Positions 18,189 through 27,039 of a stretch of 64,000 nucleotides of DNA are shown here, piece after piece (the stretch's first letter is position 1; each line of letters begins with the position of its first letter). The notes beneath the pieces were generated by a model, which saw nothing but the letters and a program-made list of their open reading frames with translations, did no database searches and was not told where the DNA came from. Source of the DNA: Granulicella sp. L60. Lineage in GTDB: Bacteria > Acidobacteriota > Terriglobia > Terriglobales > Acidobacteriaceae. A program made the position numbers and the translations under genes. Location of the stretch: assembly GCF_009765825.1 (NCBI RefSeq), contig NZ_LMUR01000015.1, positions 436,891 through 500,890 on the forward strand, given 5' to 3'.

Positions 18189-19196
18189 ATGTCGAATAAT
18201 CGTCGTTCCCCCGCTTCGCTCTTCTCTATGGTCTCCAGAAGAAGCTTTCTTGGACAGGCAGCAGCTCTTTTGGCGATGTCTGCGTTGCCCGCGTCACTTT
18301 TTGCCGAAGAAGTCGTGAAGGTTGAGCAACCGAACGCTGGTAGCGCCGGTGCCGTGTGGAAGCCTCTCATTGAAAAGGCAGCGGCTCAGACAAAAGGAAT
18401 CGTGCGACCGCAGTGGATCGGAGGAGATCCTGGGTTATCCCAGGTGCAGTTACTTGCTGGCGCGATTGATGTAGGATTCTTTGGTCCTATCGGCGCAGTG
18501 GAGACGGACCTCCGCGGAAATGACGTCGTCATCTTCGCCCCTGGTCTCATCAATCATGGCTCCTGGATCGTGAAAGGCGACAGTTCCTTTAGAACGCCCG
18601 AAGATCTCAAGAACAAGCGGATAGCGACTCAACCGGAGACAAGCGAGACATACCGCCAGGCTCGGTTGGCTGCAAGTCTGAACGGACTCGACCTAAGGCG
18701 CGACTTCCAGGTGATCTTCGGCCCGCCTACAGCAAATCTCGCGTTATTCGAGCGAGGTGACGTCGACGCGGTAATTACGATCGAGCCTATCTCTTCCCGT
18801 TTGATCGCGAAAGGCGCAAGAGAGATTGCACGAGTTCGTGATCAATGGAAGAAGGGAACTGGCGACGATCGGCCTTTATTCCTTGGAGGGCAGGGGGGAC
18901 GCCGAGAATGGTTTGATCAGAACCGCTCAACAGCACGAGAGTTGGCCGGTTTATATATCGAAGCCAACAAGCAGATTAAAGCCAATCCGAAATTGATCGC
19001 AGATTTGCATCAGGTATTGGGGCTCAGGGATGATGATCGAGCGACGATAGACCTGCTGGTTAAGAGATTGCCCGAGATCTATTCAGGAGAGTGGAGCCCG
19101 GCAGTTGCGAACGTTGCAAACAAAGTCGTCGATGTAGCCGTGACCAGTGGAATCCTGAAAGGAAAGCCGGCGAGGCCGATCTGTGAAATCGCCTAG
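18189..19196 (+). CDS. ABC importer substrate-binding protein, SsuA/TauA/NMT1-like
   Basis: Periplasmic binding component of an ABC importer. The 335 residues start with a twin-arginine export signal (SRRSFLGQAAALLAMSALP) and continue with the class-II periplasmic-binding fold seen in sulfonate, taurine and nitrate systems: VWKPLIEKAAAQTKGIV, LAGAIDVGFFGPIGAVETDL, FRTPEDLKNKRIATQPETSE, FERGDVDAVITIEPISSRLI. The gene overlaps the permease gene by 14 bases. The ligand cannot be fixed; sulfonates are the best guess because of the poly-Cys leader just upstream, but aromatic acids are also imported by NMT1-like proteins. Confidence 0.83.
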   Translation: MSNNRRSPASLFSMVSRRSFLGQAAALLAMSALPASLFAEEVVKVEQPNAGSAGAVWKPLIEKAAAQTKGIVRPQWIGGDPGLSQVQLLAGAIDVGFFGPIGAVETDLRGNDVVIFAPGLINHGSWIVKGDSSFRTPEDLKNKRIATQPETSETYRQARLAASLNGLDLRRDFQVIFGPPTANLALFERGDVDAVITIEPISSRLIAKGAREIARVRDQWKKGTGDDRPLFLGGQGGRREWFDQNRSTARELAGLYIEANKQIKANPKLIADLHQVLGLRDDDRATIDLLVKRLPEIYSGEWSPAVANVANKVVDVAVTSGILKGKPARPICEIA

Positions 19197-20052
19197 ACCG
19201 GTCATTTCTACTAAACCTACGTACAAGGGAACCGTGAACGCTAGTAAGGGCGCTGCCCCAGAACGTCCTTCACTGCTTCGTTCGTGGCAAAGGTATCTTC
19301 GCGCGTCGCTCCTGCCACCCGCTCTTTTTTTGCTGGGACTGGCCTTGCTTTGGGCATTGATGGCGCGCATGATGCACACTACGCTGATGCCTTCGTTGCG
19401 CGAAATCGCTCTCGAAATGAAGCGCATTATCGTCAATGAGGACGCCCTCGGTCATATCGGCCTCACCCTCGAACGTATCGTGCTCGGCTGTGCGCTCGCA
19501 TTCCTCATCTCGCTCGCCGTGGGTATTCCGGCTGGACGCAATCGCTGGCTGGAGGCATTTTTCAGACCCGGCATTGTGTTGGGATTAACCATCCCAGGGT
19601 TGGTTTGGGCCCTTCTTTGTGTCATCTGGTTCGGAGTGAACTGGAAGTCGCCTGTCGTGGCGTTGGCACTCGGAGTTAGCCCCGCGCTGACGGTCAATGC
19701 AATCCAGGGAGTTCGTGCGGTGGACTACTCCCTGATTGAGATGGCACACGTGTTCCGGTTATCGCCAACGGCACGTTTGCGCCATTTATGGTTTCCGGCG
19801 ATGGCGCCGTTTCTGCTAAGCGGTGTGCGCACAGGACTATCTCTGGCCTGGAAGGTCATCGTACTGGTAGAGATTTTTGGTATGTCCAGCGGCGTTGGAT
19901 ACGAATTAAATCAGGAATTCAGTTCGCAAAATGTCGCAGGCGTGCTTGCCTGGACAGTGATTTTCGGGGGCGTCATGGGCGTCATCGAGTATGGACTAAT
20001 ACAGGGGATCGAGCGCAACATCACGCGTTGGCGGAGGAGGGCTACGGTATGA
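19183..20052 (+). CDS. ABC importer permease, SsuC/TauC-like
   Basis: Inner-membrane subunit of the importer. The 289-residue protein has about six membrane segments and the cytoplasmic EAA loop that contacts the ATPase (DYSLIEMAHVFRLSPTARLR HLWFP). The core LRHLWFPAMAPFLLSGVRTGLS and AWKVIVLVEIFGMSSGVGYEL is typical of the nitrate/sulfonate/taurine permease group. The start overlaps the binding-protein gene and the end overlaps the ATPase start (ATGA), so the three are translationally coupled. Confidence 0.88.
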   Translation: MKSPRPVISTKPTYKGTVNASKGAAPERPSLLRSWQRYLRASLLPPALFLLGLALLWALMARMMHTTLMPSLREIALEMKRIIVNEDALGHIGLTLERIVLGCALAFLISLAVGIPAGRNRWLEAFFRPGIVLGLTIPGLVWALLCVIWFGVNWKSPVVALALGVSPALTVNAIQGVRAVDYSLIEMAHVFRLSPTARLRHLWFPAMAPFLLSGVRTGLSLAWKVIVLVEIFGMSSGVGYELNQEFSSQNVAGVLAWTVIFGGVMGVIEYGLIQGIERNITRWRRRATV

Positions 20053-20795
20053 ATAGCCCGCTGTCGTTCGTCCATGTCTCCAAATCGTTTTCCTCGCCGA
20101 CGGGAGAACTGCGGATGGTGCTCGATGATTTTTCGTTTGAGCTGAAGAGTGGCGAACTGGTCGCGGTAGTGGGTCCTTCCGGCATAGGAAAGACGACGCT
20201 TTTACATCTGGCAGCCGGTCTGGATCGTCCCGACAGCGGCAGTGTTGTACTCGATCCATCTTCATCCGATAGTGCGGTGGGAATGGTCTTTCAACAACCT
20301 CGTCTGCTCGAATGGCGTGACGTCAAGACCAATCTTCGCCTTGCGACGGATGCTGCAGGCATTCCGGCGGAGGCGGGATTGGACATGTTGCATGCCGTGC
20401 AGATGTCCGACCACGCTGACGCATACCCATTGTCGCTCTCCGGCGGAGAACGGCAACGTATTGCACTTGCGAGAGCCTTCGCCATTCGGCCAGAGCTGCT
20501 GTTGATGGATGAGCCGTTCAGCGCACTCGACGAACTAACTAGCCGCAAATTGCAGTTGCTCGTTCAGAAATTATGGCTGGAGCGTCGTTCAAGCGGACTG
20601 ATCATTACCCACGACACCTTTGAAGCGGCTTTTCTCGCAGACCGTGTCGTTGTGCTGAAGGGCAAACCTTGCTCCATCGATTCGATCATCGATATACCCA
20701 TTACGCGTCCTCGTATGACGGATGACGTGAGGATCTTCAATTACCACATCCAGATCCTGGACGCTTTGATAGGGGCTGACGCAATTAAGCGTTAA
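20049..20795 (+). CDS. ABC importer ATPase, SsuB/TauB-like
   Basis: A 248-residue nucleotide-binding subunit with every ABC motif: Walker A GPSGIGKTT, Q-loop VFQQPRLLEW, signature LSGGERQRIALARAF, Walker B LLLMDEPFSALDE and H-loop LIITHDTFEAAFLADRV. The ATG at 20049 overlaps the permease stop. The frame stays open further upstream, but that part is antisense-like shadow of the permease gene. It completes a three-gene importer. Confidence 0.92.
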   Translation: MNSPLSFVHVSKSFSSPTGELRMVLDDFSFELKSGELVAVVGPSGIGKTTLLHLAAGLDRPDSGSVVLDPSSSDSAVGMVFQQPRLLEWRDVKTNLRLATDAAGIPAEAGLDMLHAVQMSDHADAYPLSLSGGERQRIALARAFAIRPELLLMDEPFSALDELTSRKLQLLVQKLWLERRSSGLIITHDTFEAAFLADRVVVLKGKPCSIDSIIDIPITRPRMTDDVRIFNYHIQILDALIGADAIKR

Positions 20796-20806
20796 GGTCG
20801 TTCGTG

Positions 20807-20836
20807 TTGACATCTTGTATGTCGATCGACCATACT
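20807..20836 (+). promoter_or_regulatory. Candidate promoter before the poly-Cys leader and TonB receptor
   Basis: TTGACA at 20807-20812 and CATACT at 20831-20836 are separated by 18 bp. The leader-peptide ATG begins 14 bases after the -10 element. Confidence 0.55.
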
Positions 20837-20850
20837 TTTGATCAAAGACT

Positions 20851-20913
20851 ATGAGCCAACGCGATTCCATCACGCTCCTCGAGTGTTGTACGCTTCGCTG
20901 TTGTTGTCGCTAG
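20851..20913 (+). CDS. Poly-cysteine leader peptide upstream of the TonB receptor operon
   Basis: A 20-codon frame with five cysteines: a pair (LECCT) and then three in a row (LRCCCR) just before TAG. All five are TGT. There is no Shine-Dalgarno sequence; the ATG lies close to the expected transcript start. A hairpin (GTCTT at 20913-20917 with AAGAC at 20926-20930, loop CCCCTCCT) begins on the stop codon. The receptor gene starts 126 bases further on. Its position suggests control of the seven-gene operon 21040-31673 by Cys-tRNA supply. Confidence 0.7.
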   Translation: MSQRDSITLLECCTLRCCCR

Positions 20914-21039
20914 TCTTCCCCTCCTAAGACGGCCTTCTCCCAGCTTCCGGTTCGTCGCATTCCCTTTTTCAAAAAACAGATGCCGGCCTTCTCTTCGAGA
21001 TCAAAGGGGAAGGCTGTAGCTCAGGAATGATAAGACCAG

Positions 21040-24000
21040 ATGAGATTACGCAATGTCGTATTGAGTGGGGCAAAGATCCTTTCACGGTACGTGGGGATGG
21101 CTCTGCTCCTTGCTGTATTCATCCCAGCCAATTCTATCTTCGCGCAAATTTCAACCGGTGCGTTATCCGGCACTGTGTATGACCAGTCTAGCCGCGGCGT
21201 TGTCAGTGCTTCAGTCACTGTCAAAAACCTCGGAACCGGTCTCACGCGGAACGTCGTTACCAGAGATGACGGATCGTATCTCGTTGCTGAGTTGCCGGTC
21301 GGCAGCTACAGCATCACGATCGGTAGTCCAGGTTTTGCGACAGCGAGCATTCAGAATATCGTCATCACGGTGGCTCGGCAGTCGGTACAGGATGTTTCTC
21401 TGGCCGTAGGTTCGGCTACGGAATCAGTGGTTGTGAATAGCGAAGAGCAGCTCACAGATACAACCAACCCGTCTCTTGGTGGGTTTGTATCACCCGAAAA
21501 GATGGAGGATATCCCCCTCAATGGCCGTAACTTTGTCGATCTGGCGTTCCTGCAGCCAGGTATCAACAAAAACACCAATCTTGCTCCCCAAGGTGGAACA
21601 ACGGGAGAGTGGTTCAGTTCCAATGGATTACCCGATCGCTCGAACAACCAGTTGTTGGATGGAGCTTCCGTTGTCAGTATCCAGGGAGGCGCAGGCTCTT
21701 CGATCCTCAGCACGTCTCTCGGTGTCGATGGCATTCAAGAGTTTCGCGTGATCAATGGCTTCGCGGGTGCTGAGTATGGTGGGGTTCTAGGCGCACAGCT
21801 CGTGATGGTCAGCAAAGGGGGGACGAACGCGTTTCACGGCGATGCTTACGATTTCGTTCGCAATGACGCGTTGGATGCGAAAAGCCCCTTGTTGCTTTCG
21901 ACCCAACCGAAACAATCGTTCCAAAGGAACCAGTTTGGTGGCGCCTTGGGTGGACCGATTGTGAAAAATCGGTTATTTACCGAAACCGTGCTGGAAGTGC
22001 TGTTGGCCACCCAACCTCAAACGGGCAGCTCCGTGTCCTTCGACGCTGGCTGCGTCGCTCAGGCAGGCGCTCAATTGACTAACGCGCAATGCTCGCAGCT
22101 TAAGCTGCCGAGTTCGACCCCCAGCATAACGGTAAACCCAGTGTCGGCCCTGCTGCTTCCCGCACTTCGGCCCCCTGCGGGAACGAACGGGTTACAGTAC
22201 TCCGGTTCAAATTTTTCCTATTCGTTCCCCTTGCCACAGCAGGAGTTCTACGGCCAAGAACGTGTGGACTACACGCTGGGCGCGAACGATACCGCTTTCG
22301 CGCGGTTCACGTCGGATCACGCTACGGTTCCTGTGCTGAACAGCTTCCCCTACTTTTATTACGACATTCTTAGCAAGGGAAACATTGGTACCATCTCGGA
22401 GACACATATTTTCTCGCCGAAGCTACTCAGCACTGTTGGATTTTCGTATACGGGGATCGACGTAAGCGCCACATGCACGGCCCAAATTCCGGGAGGCTAC
22501 GAACTGGTTGCCGGCGCAGGCATGGGATCGATCAGCATCGCGGGGAGCGCCAGTTTCGGTCCGTGCAGCTCCGACACTCGTTCTCGAAAACTTCTCTACA
22601 GCCTGCGCGATGACTTGGTCTATGACCGCGGGATAAATTCCGTCAAGTTCGGTGTACTTTACGTTCGCGATGTCCCGACCATCTCATCGCCGCAAAATGC
22701 ACGAGGCAGTTTTACCTTTCCGAGCCTGGCCGATTTTGTTCAGGGCAACTCTAATGGGTATACCTTTCACACCGCTGGACCACGCTACTATCCCGCTTTC
22801 CGGCAGAACGAATTTGGTTTCTACGCGCAGGACGATATCAAGCTGACTCGTCGATTAGTGCTGAACGTGGGCCTGCGCTATGAACCATGGACCATGCCAA
22901 CGGAACGGAATGGCCAATCCGCTTTTATTAACAATGACCCTCTCGTTGATCCCAATGGAACATTTCAGATTGGCCCGCTGATCGCCAGTAACCCAGCGCT
23001 CACCAACTTCGGTCCTCGCATAGGACTGGCATGGGATATCTTTGGAAGCGGAAAGACGGCTCTTCGTGCAGGCTACAATCGCCTCTACGACTTGGAGCCG
23101 CTGAACAGTACCTATAACAACTATTCAGTCGGTACTCCGCCCTTCTCTGGTGCATTCTCAACATCGAATGTCGCGCAAGCAACCTATACCTATCGGCAGG
23201 GCCTGCCGATCGCGGGTGTTTCGAATGCGACCGAGACAGGTTTACTGCCGTTTCCAACTCCCGCCAATGCCTGGAGCAACTATGGCATAGCGCTGTATGC
23301 CCAGCCAGTGGGACACAACATTAAGCAGCCCACAGCCGATATCTGGACCCTTTCGGTACAGCAACAGCTTCCACTTCGATCGGTGCTGACGCTTTCCTAT
23401 GTGGGTGATCGCGGTACTCATCTGATTCAAAGTCTCGATATCAACCCGAATGTTAGACAGGTTGTGAATGGACAAGACTACTGGCCTTCTGGAGCGACAA
23501 GAATCAACAAGCAGTACACCTCCATCAATCAGAACGGGACAACCGGAGACTCGAACTATAACGCGTTTGAGGCGAATGTTAACTACAGCGCCTCTCCAAA
23601 GCTGCAGTATCAGATGGCTTATACCTGGTCTAGAGCCATCGACAATGTACAGGGAGTCGTAGGGGCCGAAAGCGCTGCATCACCTCTTGAGCCTGCAGAC
23701 TCCTACAATACGAGACTCGATCGAGGTCCCGCTATTTTTGATGCGACCCAGAACCTCCACGTCAATGCGATCTATCATTTGCCAGACATTAAGGGACACG
23801 GCGGCATCGTACGAACGTTTACCAATGGCTGGTGGGTATCTCCAATTCTTGCTGTACAAAGCGGGCTTCCATTTACACCAACGATTGCTATCAACAACTC
23901 GCGTTCCGGTGTGGGCAATAACGGCAGCGGTGGAGTGGATCGTCCGTCTTACGTAACTTCGGCTAATCTTGCAGCAGCCTTGTTGGTGGATCCAAACGCC

Positions 24001-24372
24001 ACGGTATATCGGAAGTCCTCGGTCATTCAGCATTCCCGGACCCAATATTTCAACCCACACATGTTCACCGTTGGGCCCGCAGGATATTTAGGAACCGCGG
24101 GGCGCGATTCTCTCCGTGGCCCCGGATTGCTCGATCTCGACTTTGCAGTCAACAAAGATACTCCCCTTCGTTTTTTAGGGGAAAAGGGAGCGCTTGAATT
24201 GCGCGCGGAGATTTTCAACGTACCGAATCATGTGAACTACGGAGAACCGAATGGCTCCGTCTGGAGCTCGGCTACCGCGATCAATCCAAATGCAGGGCTC
24301 ATCACCAGTTTGATCAATCCAACGCAAAGCTCATGGCGCGACGTTCAACTCGCGGTAAAGGTTCTGTTCTGA
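21040..24372 (+). CDS. Oar-like TonB-dependent receptor
   Basis: Outer-membrane receptor of 1,110 residues. Order: signal peptide (MALLLAVFIPANSIFAQ), carboxypeptidase-regulatory-like beta-sandwich (STGALSGTVYDQSSRGVVSA, DDGSYLVAELPVGSYSITIG), plug (LNGRNFVDLAFLQPG, LGVDGIQEFRVINGFAGAEY), then a long barrel with FYAQDDIKLTRRLVLNVGLR and a terminal VQLAVKVLF. It takes energy from TonB-ExbB-ExbD to move a large or scarce nutrient into the periplasm. It heads a gene run in which the next product is a secreted tannase/feruloyl-esterase-like enzyme, so the substrate may be an aromatic ester. A promoter and a five-cysteine leader peptide lie upstream. Confidence 0.93.
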   Translation: MRLRNVVLSGAKILSRYVGMALLLAVFIPANSIFAQISTGALSGTVYDQSSRGVVSASVTVKNLGTGLTRNVVTRDDGSYLVAELPVGSYSITIGSPGFATASIQNIVITVARQSVQDVSLAVGSATESVVVNSEEQLTDTTNPSLGGFVSPEKMEDIPLNGRNFVDLAFLQPGINKNTNLAPQGGTTGEWFSSNGLPDRSNNQLLDGASVVSIQGGAGSSILSTSLGVDGIQEFRVINGFAGAEYGGVLGAQLVMVSKGGTNAFHGDAYDFVRNDALDAKSPLLLSTQPKQSFQRNQFGGALGGPIVKNRLFTETVLEVLLATQPQTGSSVSFDAGCVAQAGAQLTNAQCSQLKLPSSTPSITVNPVSALLLPALRPPAGTNGLQYSGSNFSYSFPLPQQEFYGQERVDYTLGANDTAFARFTSDHATVPVLNSFPYFYYDILSKGNIGTISETHIFSPKLLSTVGFSYTGIDVSATCTAQIPGGYELVAGAGMGSISIAGSASFGPCSSDTRSRKLLYSLRDDLVYDRGINSVKFGVLYVRDVPTISSPQNARGSFTFPSLADFVQGNSNGYTFHTAGPRYYPAFRQNEFGFYAQDDIKLTRRLVLNVGLRYEPWTMPTERNGQSAFINNDPLVDPNGTFQIGPLIASNPALTNFGPRIGLAWDIFGSGKTALRAGYNRLYDLEPLNSTYNNYSVGTPPFSGAFSTSNVAQATYTYRQGLPIAGVSNATETGLLPFPTPANAWSNYGIALYAQPVGHNIKQPTADIWTLSVQQQLPLRSVLTLSYVGDRGTHLIQSLDINPNVRQVVNGQDYWPSGATRINKQYTSINQNGTTGDSNYNAFEANVNYSASPKLQYQMAYTWSRAIDNVQGVVGAESAASPLEPADSYNTRLDRGPAIFDATQNLHVNAIYHLPDIKGHGGIVRTFTNGWWVSPILAVQSGLPFTPTIAINNSRSGVGNNGSGGVDRPSYVTSANLAAALLVDPNATVYRKSSVIQHSRTQYFNPHMFTVGPAGYLGTAGRDSLRGPGLLDLDFAVNKDTPLRFLGEKGALELRAEIFNVPNHVNYGEPNGSVWSSATAINPNAGLITSLINPTQSSWRDVQLAVKVLF

Positions 24373-24458
24373 AGATAAAGATGGCAATGTTCGTTGGCTA
24401 GATGAAGACTGAATTGATGGGACGTGCTTCCACCTGTGTAGATCGAAAGGATTGGTTC

Positions 24459-26165
24459 ATGCTTCGCATTGTCGGTAAAACCGGGTTACTACGAAATATT
24501 CTTGTTGTCGCACTTTGTGCCGGATCTATCGGCTCGGCACAAAGACGGTCTCGCACCGATGTGCCGCAAGGCGCCGAGGACGATCAGACGGCCTGCCACA
24601 AACTCATTGGCACGCCCAATCTGACTATCCTGTCCGCGGAGATTGTGCCCGCGGCGAAGCCTTTGCCTGCGTATTGCCAGGTCTACGGTTTGATTGCACC
24701 GGCAATTCATTGGCAGGCTCAGTTGCCTCTCGGAACTGCCTGGAACGGCCGCTTACTGAACATTGGTAATGGAGGCAAGGCGGGTAACTTTGGATTTGCC
24801 TACAATCGCTTGGCTGCGGGCTACGCTGTCGTCAGCAACAATACCGGCCATGACAACGGGGCGGAGCCAAATTCAACCTTCGCCTTCAATAATAAGCAGG
24901 AATTCTTCGACTATGCCTATCGAGCGATTCATGTCACGGCGAACGCATCGAAGACGCTGGTGCAGACGTTCTACGGGAGACCGCAGAAGTATGCCTACTT
25001 CGAAGGTTGCTCCACGGGGGGACGCCAAGGGATGCTGGAAGCCCAAAGATTTCCATCCGACTTTGATGGGATTGTGATTGGTTCGCCGGCCATCGACTTC
25101 ACGAAGCTGAATGTTGCGCATATCTGGACAGAGAAGCATCTCCTGGAAAACAATAGCGCTGGAAATCTCGCATTTGATATCGACGGAGACGGAAGTTTCA
25201 AAAGCTTAACCAAGCTCAATATCCTTCGTGAGGCCGTGTTGGCGAAGTGTGACGCCAAGGATGGAATCAAAGACGGCGTTGTCGATGACCCCCGTGCCTG
25301 CGACTTCAAACCTGCTGTGGACCTGAAGGCGTATGCCTGCCCGAATGACAAGAACGCCGACGGGTGCTTTACCCAGGCCCAGCTTGAGACCATCGAGACC
25401 ATTTATAATGGGCCCCACGACTCGAAGGGGAAGCAAATCTTCTTTGGACCATCCTTTGGGTCCGAGGTGCAATGGCCGCTGAATGTCATCCCCTGGGGAG
25501 GAAATCATTTCCTGCCGACGAATCTCGCCTATGAGATCGATCATGCAAACTTTCTGATCTATGAGGACTCCCCTGGATTGACCGCTGAGAACATTCGCGA
25601 TCTTTCCTACAAACCGGATAAACACGGCGTATTTCCAGAGTATGCGTGGTGGGAGTTCAACTTCGATGATGCAACCAATGGCAAGGCCGCTTTTGTCGAA
25701 CGCTATCTGGACGCGGTCGATCCCGACCTCACCCGTTATTTGAAAGACAAGAAAGGGAAGCTGCTCATCTATCAGGGTTGGAGCGACGGCGATGCGCTTC
25801 CGGAGAGCATCGTCCACTACTATCAGGATATGGTGAAGACCACCTTCAATGGCTCCTACGAGGAGGCCCAAAAGGACACTCGGTTATTTATGATGCCTGG
25901 AATGGGCCATTGCGGTGGCGGGCCAGGCCCAAATGAGTGGGACAAATTGCCTGTCCTGACGAAGTGGGTGGAGGAAGGGCAGGCGCCGGATTCGATTGTG
26001 GCGGTCCATCGTAGCAACGTTCGTGACGATGCTCATCCTGGGGCGGTCACGAATGAGCGAAAGCTATGCCCATTTCCGCTACACGCCGTTTATACCGGAC
26101 CAGCAGGCGGCCAGAACGATCCAGCGAATTGGAAAGAACAGAACTTCGCTTGTAGGGAAAAGTAA
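24459..26165 (+). CDS. Secreted tannase/feruloyl-esterase family hydrolase
   Basis: Serine esterase of the tannase/feruloyl-esterase family, which splits phenolic acids from sugars or other alcohols. From the ATG at 24459 (AAGGA eight bases before) it has 568 residues with an export signal (LLRNILVVALCAGSIGSAQ). The family features are visible: GCSTGGRQGMLEAQRFPSDF with nucleophile Ser185, QGWSDGDALPES with Asp443, and GMGHCGGGPGP with His484. The CS...HC arrangement fits the disulfide that brings Ser and His together in this family. A longer frame from 24402 has no ribosome-binding site. It lies 86 bases after the TonB receptor and its stop overlaps the next start (TAATG). Confidence 0.88.
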   Translation: MLRIVGKTGLLRNILVVALCAGSIGSAQRRSRTDVPQGAEDDQTACHKLIGTPNLTILSAEIVPAAKPLPAYCQVYGLIAPAIHWQAQLPLGTAWNGRLLNIGNGGKAGNFGFAYNRLAAGYAVVSNNTGHDNGAEPNSTFAFNNKQEFFDYAYRAIHVTANASKTLVQTFYGRPQKYAYFEGCSTGGRQGMLEAQRFPSDFDGIVIGSPAIDFTKLNVAHIWTEKHLLENNSAGNLAFDIDGDGSFKSLTKLNILREAVLAKCDAKDGIKDGVVDDPRACDFKPAVDLKAYACPNDKNADGCFTQAQLETIETIYNGPHDSKGKQIFFGPSFGSEVQWPLNVIPWGGNHFLPTNLAYEIDHANFLIYEDSPGLTAENIRDLSYKPDKHGVFPEYAWWEFNFDDATNGKAAFVERYLDAVDPDLTRYLKDKKGKLLIYQGWSDGDALPESIVHYYQDMVKTTFNGSYEEAQKDTRLFMMPGMGHCGGGPGPNEWDKLPVLTKWVEEGQAPDSIVAVHRSNVRDDAHPGAVTNERKLCPFPLHAVYTGPAGGQNDPANWKEQNFACREK

Positions 26166-27037
26166 TGACCGACGCGGTACCGAGTGGACAGTCTCCCATC
26201 ACTGATGCGATCGATCATCTGGTGATCGACGCAGGGGAGCAGATAGATTTAGCTGAATCGACATACCGTCGCCTGGGATTTCACCTAACCCCCCGGGGAC
26301 GGCATTCCATTGGCTCGGTCAATCACCTTGCTGTCTTCGACGGACCTTATCTGGAGCTCCTGGGTTTTGAGCCGGGTTCTCCATCGGCCCGATCCGACGT
26401 GAAGGGCTTTCCAGCAGGCCTGAACGGGTTGGTGTTTCAACCTCTTCATCCCAACGAGATCTATCACCAGTTGCTCGAACGGGGAGTGGATGCGCTTCTC
26501 CCCTCGGACCTGTCGCGGCCGGTGGCCACTGAGAGCGGTGAGCGAACTGCGGCGTTTCAAGTCGTTCGTCTGGCTCCGGGAAGCTCTGGCTTCGGACGGC
26601 TGTACTTCTGTCATCACCTCACGCCGGAGTTAGTGTGGGTTCCGGATCGGCCGTCCCATGCCAATGGAGCGACGCGGATATCGAGGGTGCGAGTTATTGC
26701 AGAGGACATCGATACGACGCAACACCCACTACAGGAAATTGCGGCCGAGCATCTCGTCCAGGATTCTGAAGCGGCAACGATGGTCTACCAGGTTGGAGGA
26801 TGCAAGATCGAGATGATGGACGATGCGCGGGTTCCAGCTTATCTGGTACCAATTCTTCCGCACGCTGCGGGGAGAAGCGCCTACATGGCGGTGCTTACGT
26901 TCCGCGTTGCCGATCTCGGAAGCGCCGAAGCCCATCTCAAGGCGAACGGCATTGCGACGATTGCCACGGCCGATCGCGTTTTGGTATCAGCCCATGAGGC
27001 ATTGAATGTTGGAATCGAATTTGAAGCAGGAAGCTGA
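26165..27037 (+). CDS. VOC-superfamily (glyoxalase_3-like) protein
   Basis: A 290-residue cytoplasmic protein with the vicinal-oxygen-chelate pattern in two halves. The first half has AIDHLVIDAGEQIDLAESTY, RLGFHLTPRGRHSIGSVNHL, VFDGPYLELLGFEP; the second repeats the fold from about residue 165. His in IDHLVI and VNHL and Glu in YLELLG are candidate metal ligands, as in glyoxalase_3-type proteins. Translation is coupled to the esterase gene (TAATG). VOC proteins include ring-cleavage dioxygenases, isomerases and lyases; the reaction here is not determined. Confidence 0.75.
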   Translation: MTDAVPSGQSPITDAIDHLVIDAGEQIDLAESTYRRLGFHLTPRGRHSIGSVNHLAVFDGPYLELLGFEPGSPSARSDVKGFPAGLNGLVFQPLHPNEIYHQLLERGVDALLPSDLSRPVATESGERTAAFQVVRLAPGSSGFGRLYFCHHLTPELVWVPDRPSHANGATRISRVRVIAEDIDTTQHPLQEIAAEHLVQDSEAATMVYQVGGCKIEMMDDARVPAYLVPILPHAAGRSAYMAVLTFRVADLGSAEAHLKANGIATIATADRVLVSAHEALNVGIEFEAGS

Positions 27038-27039
27038 AA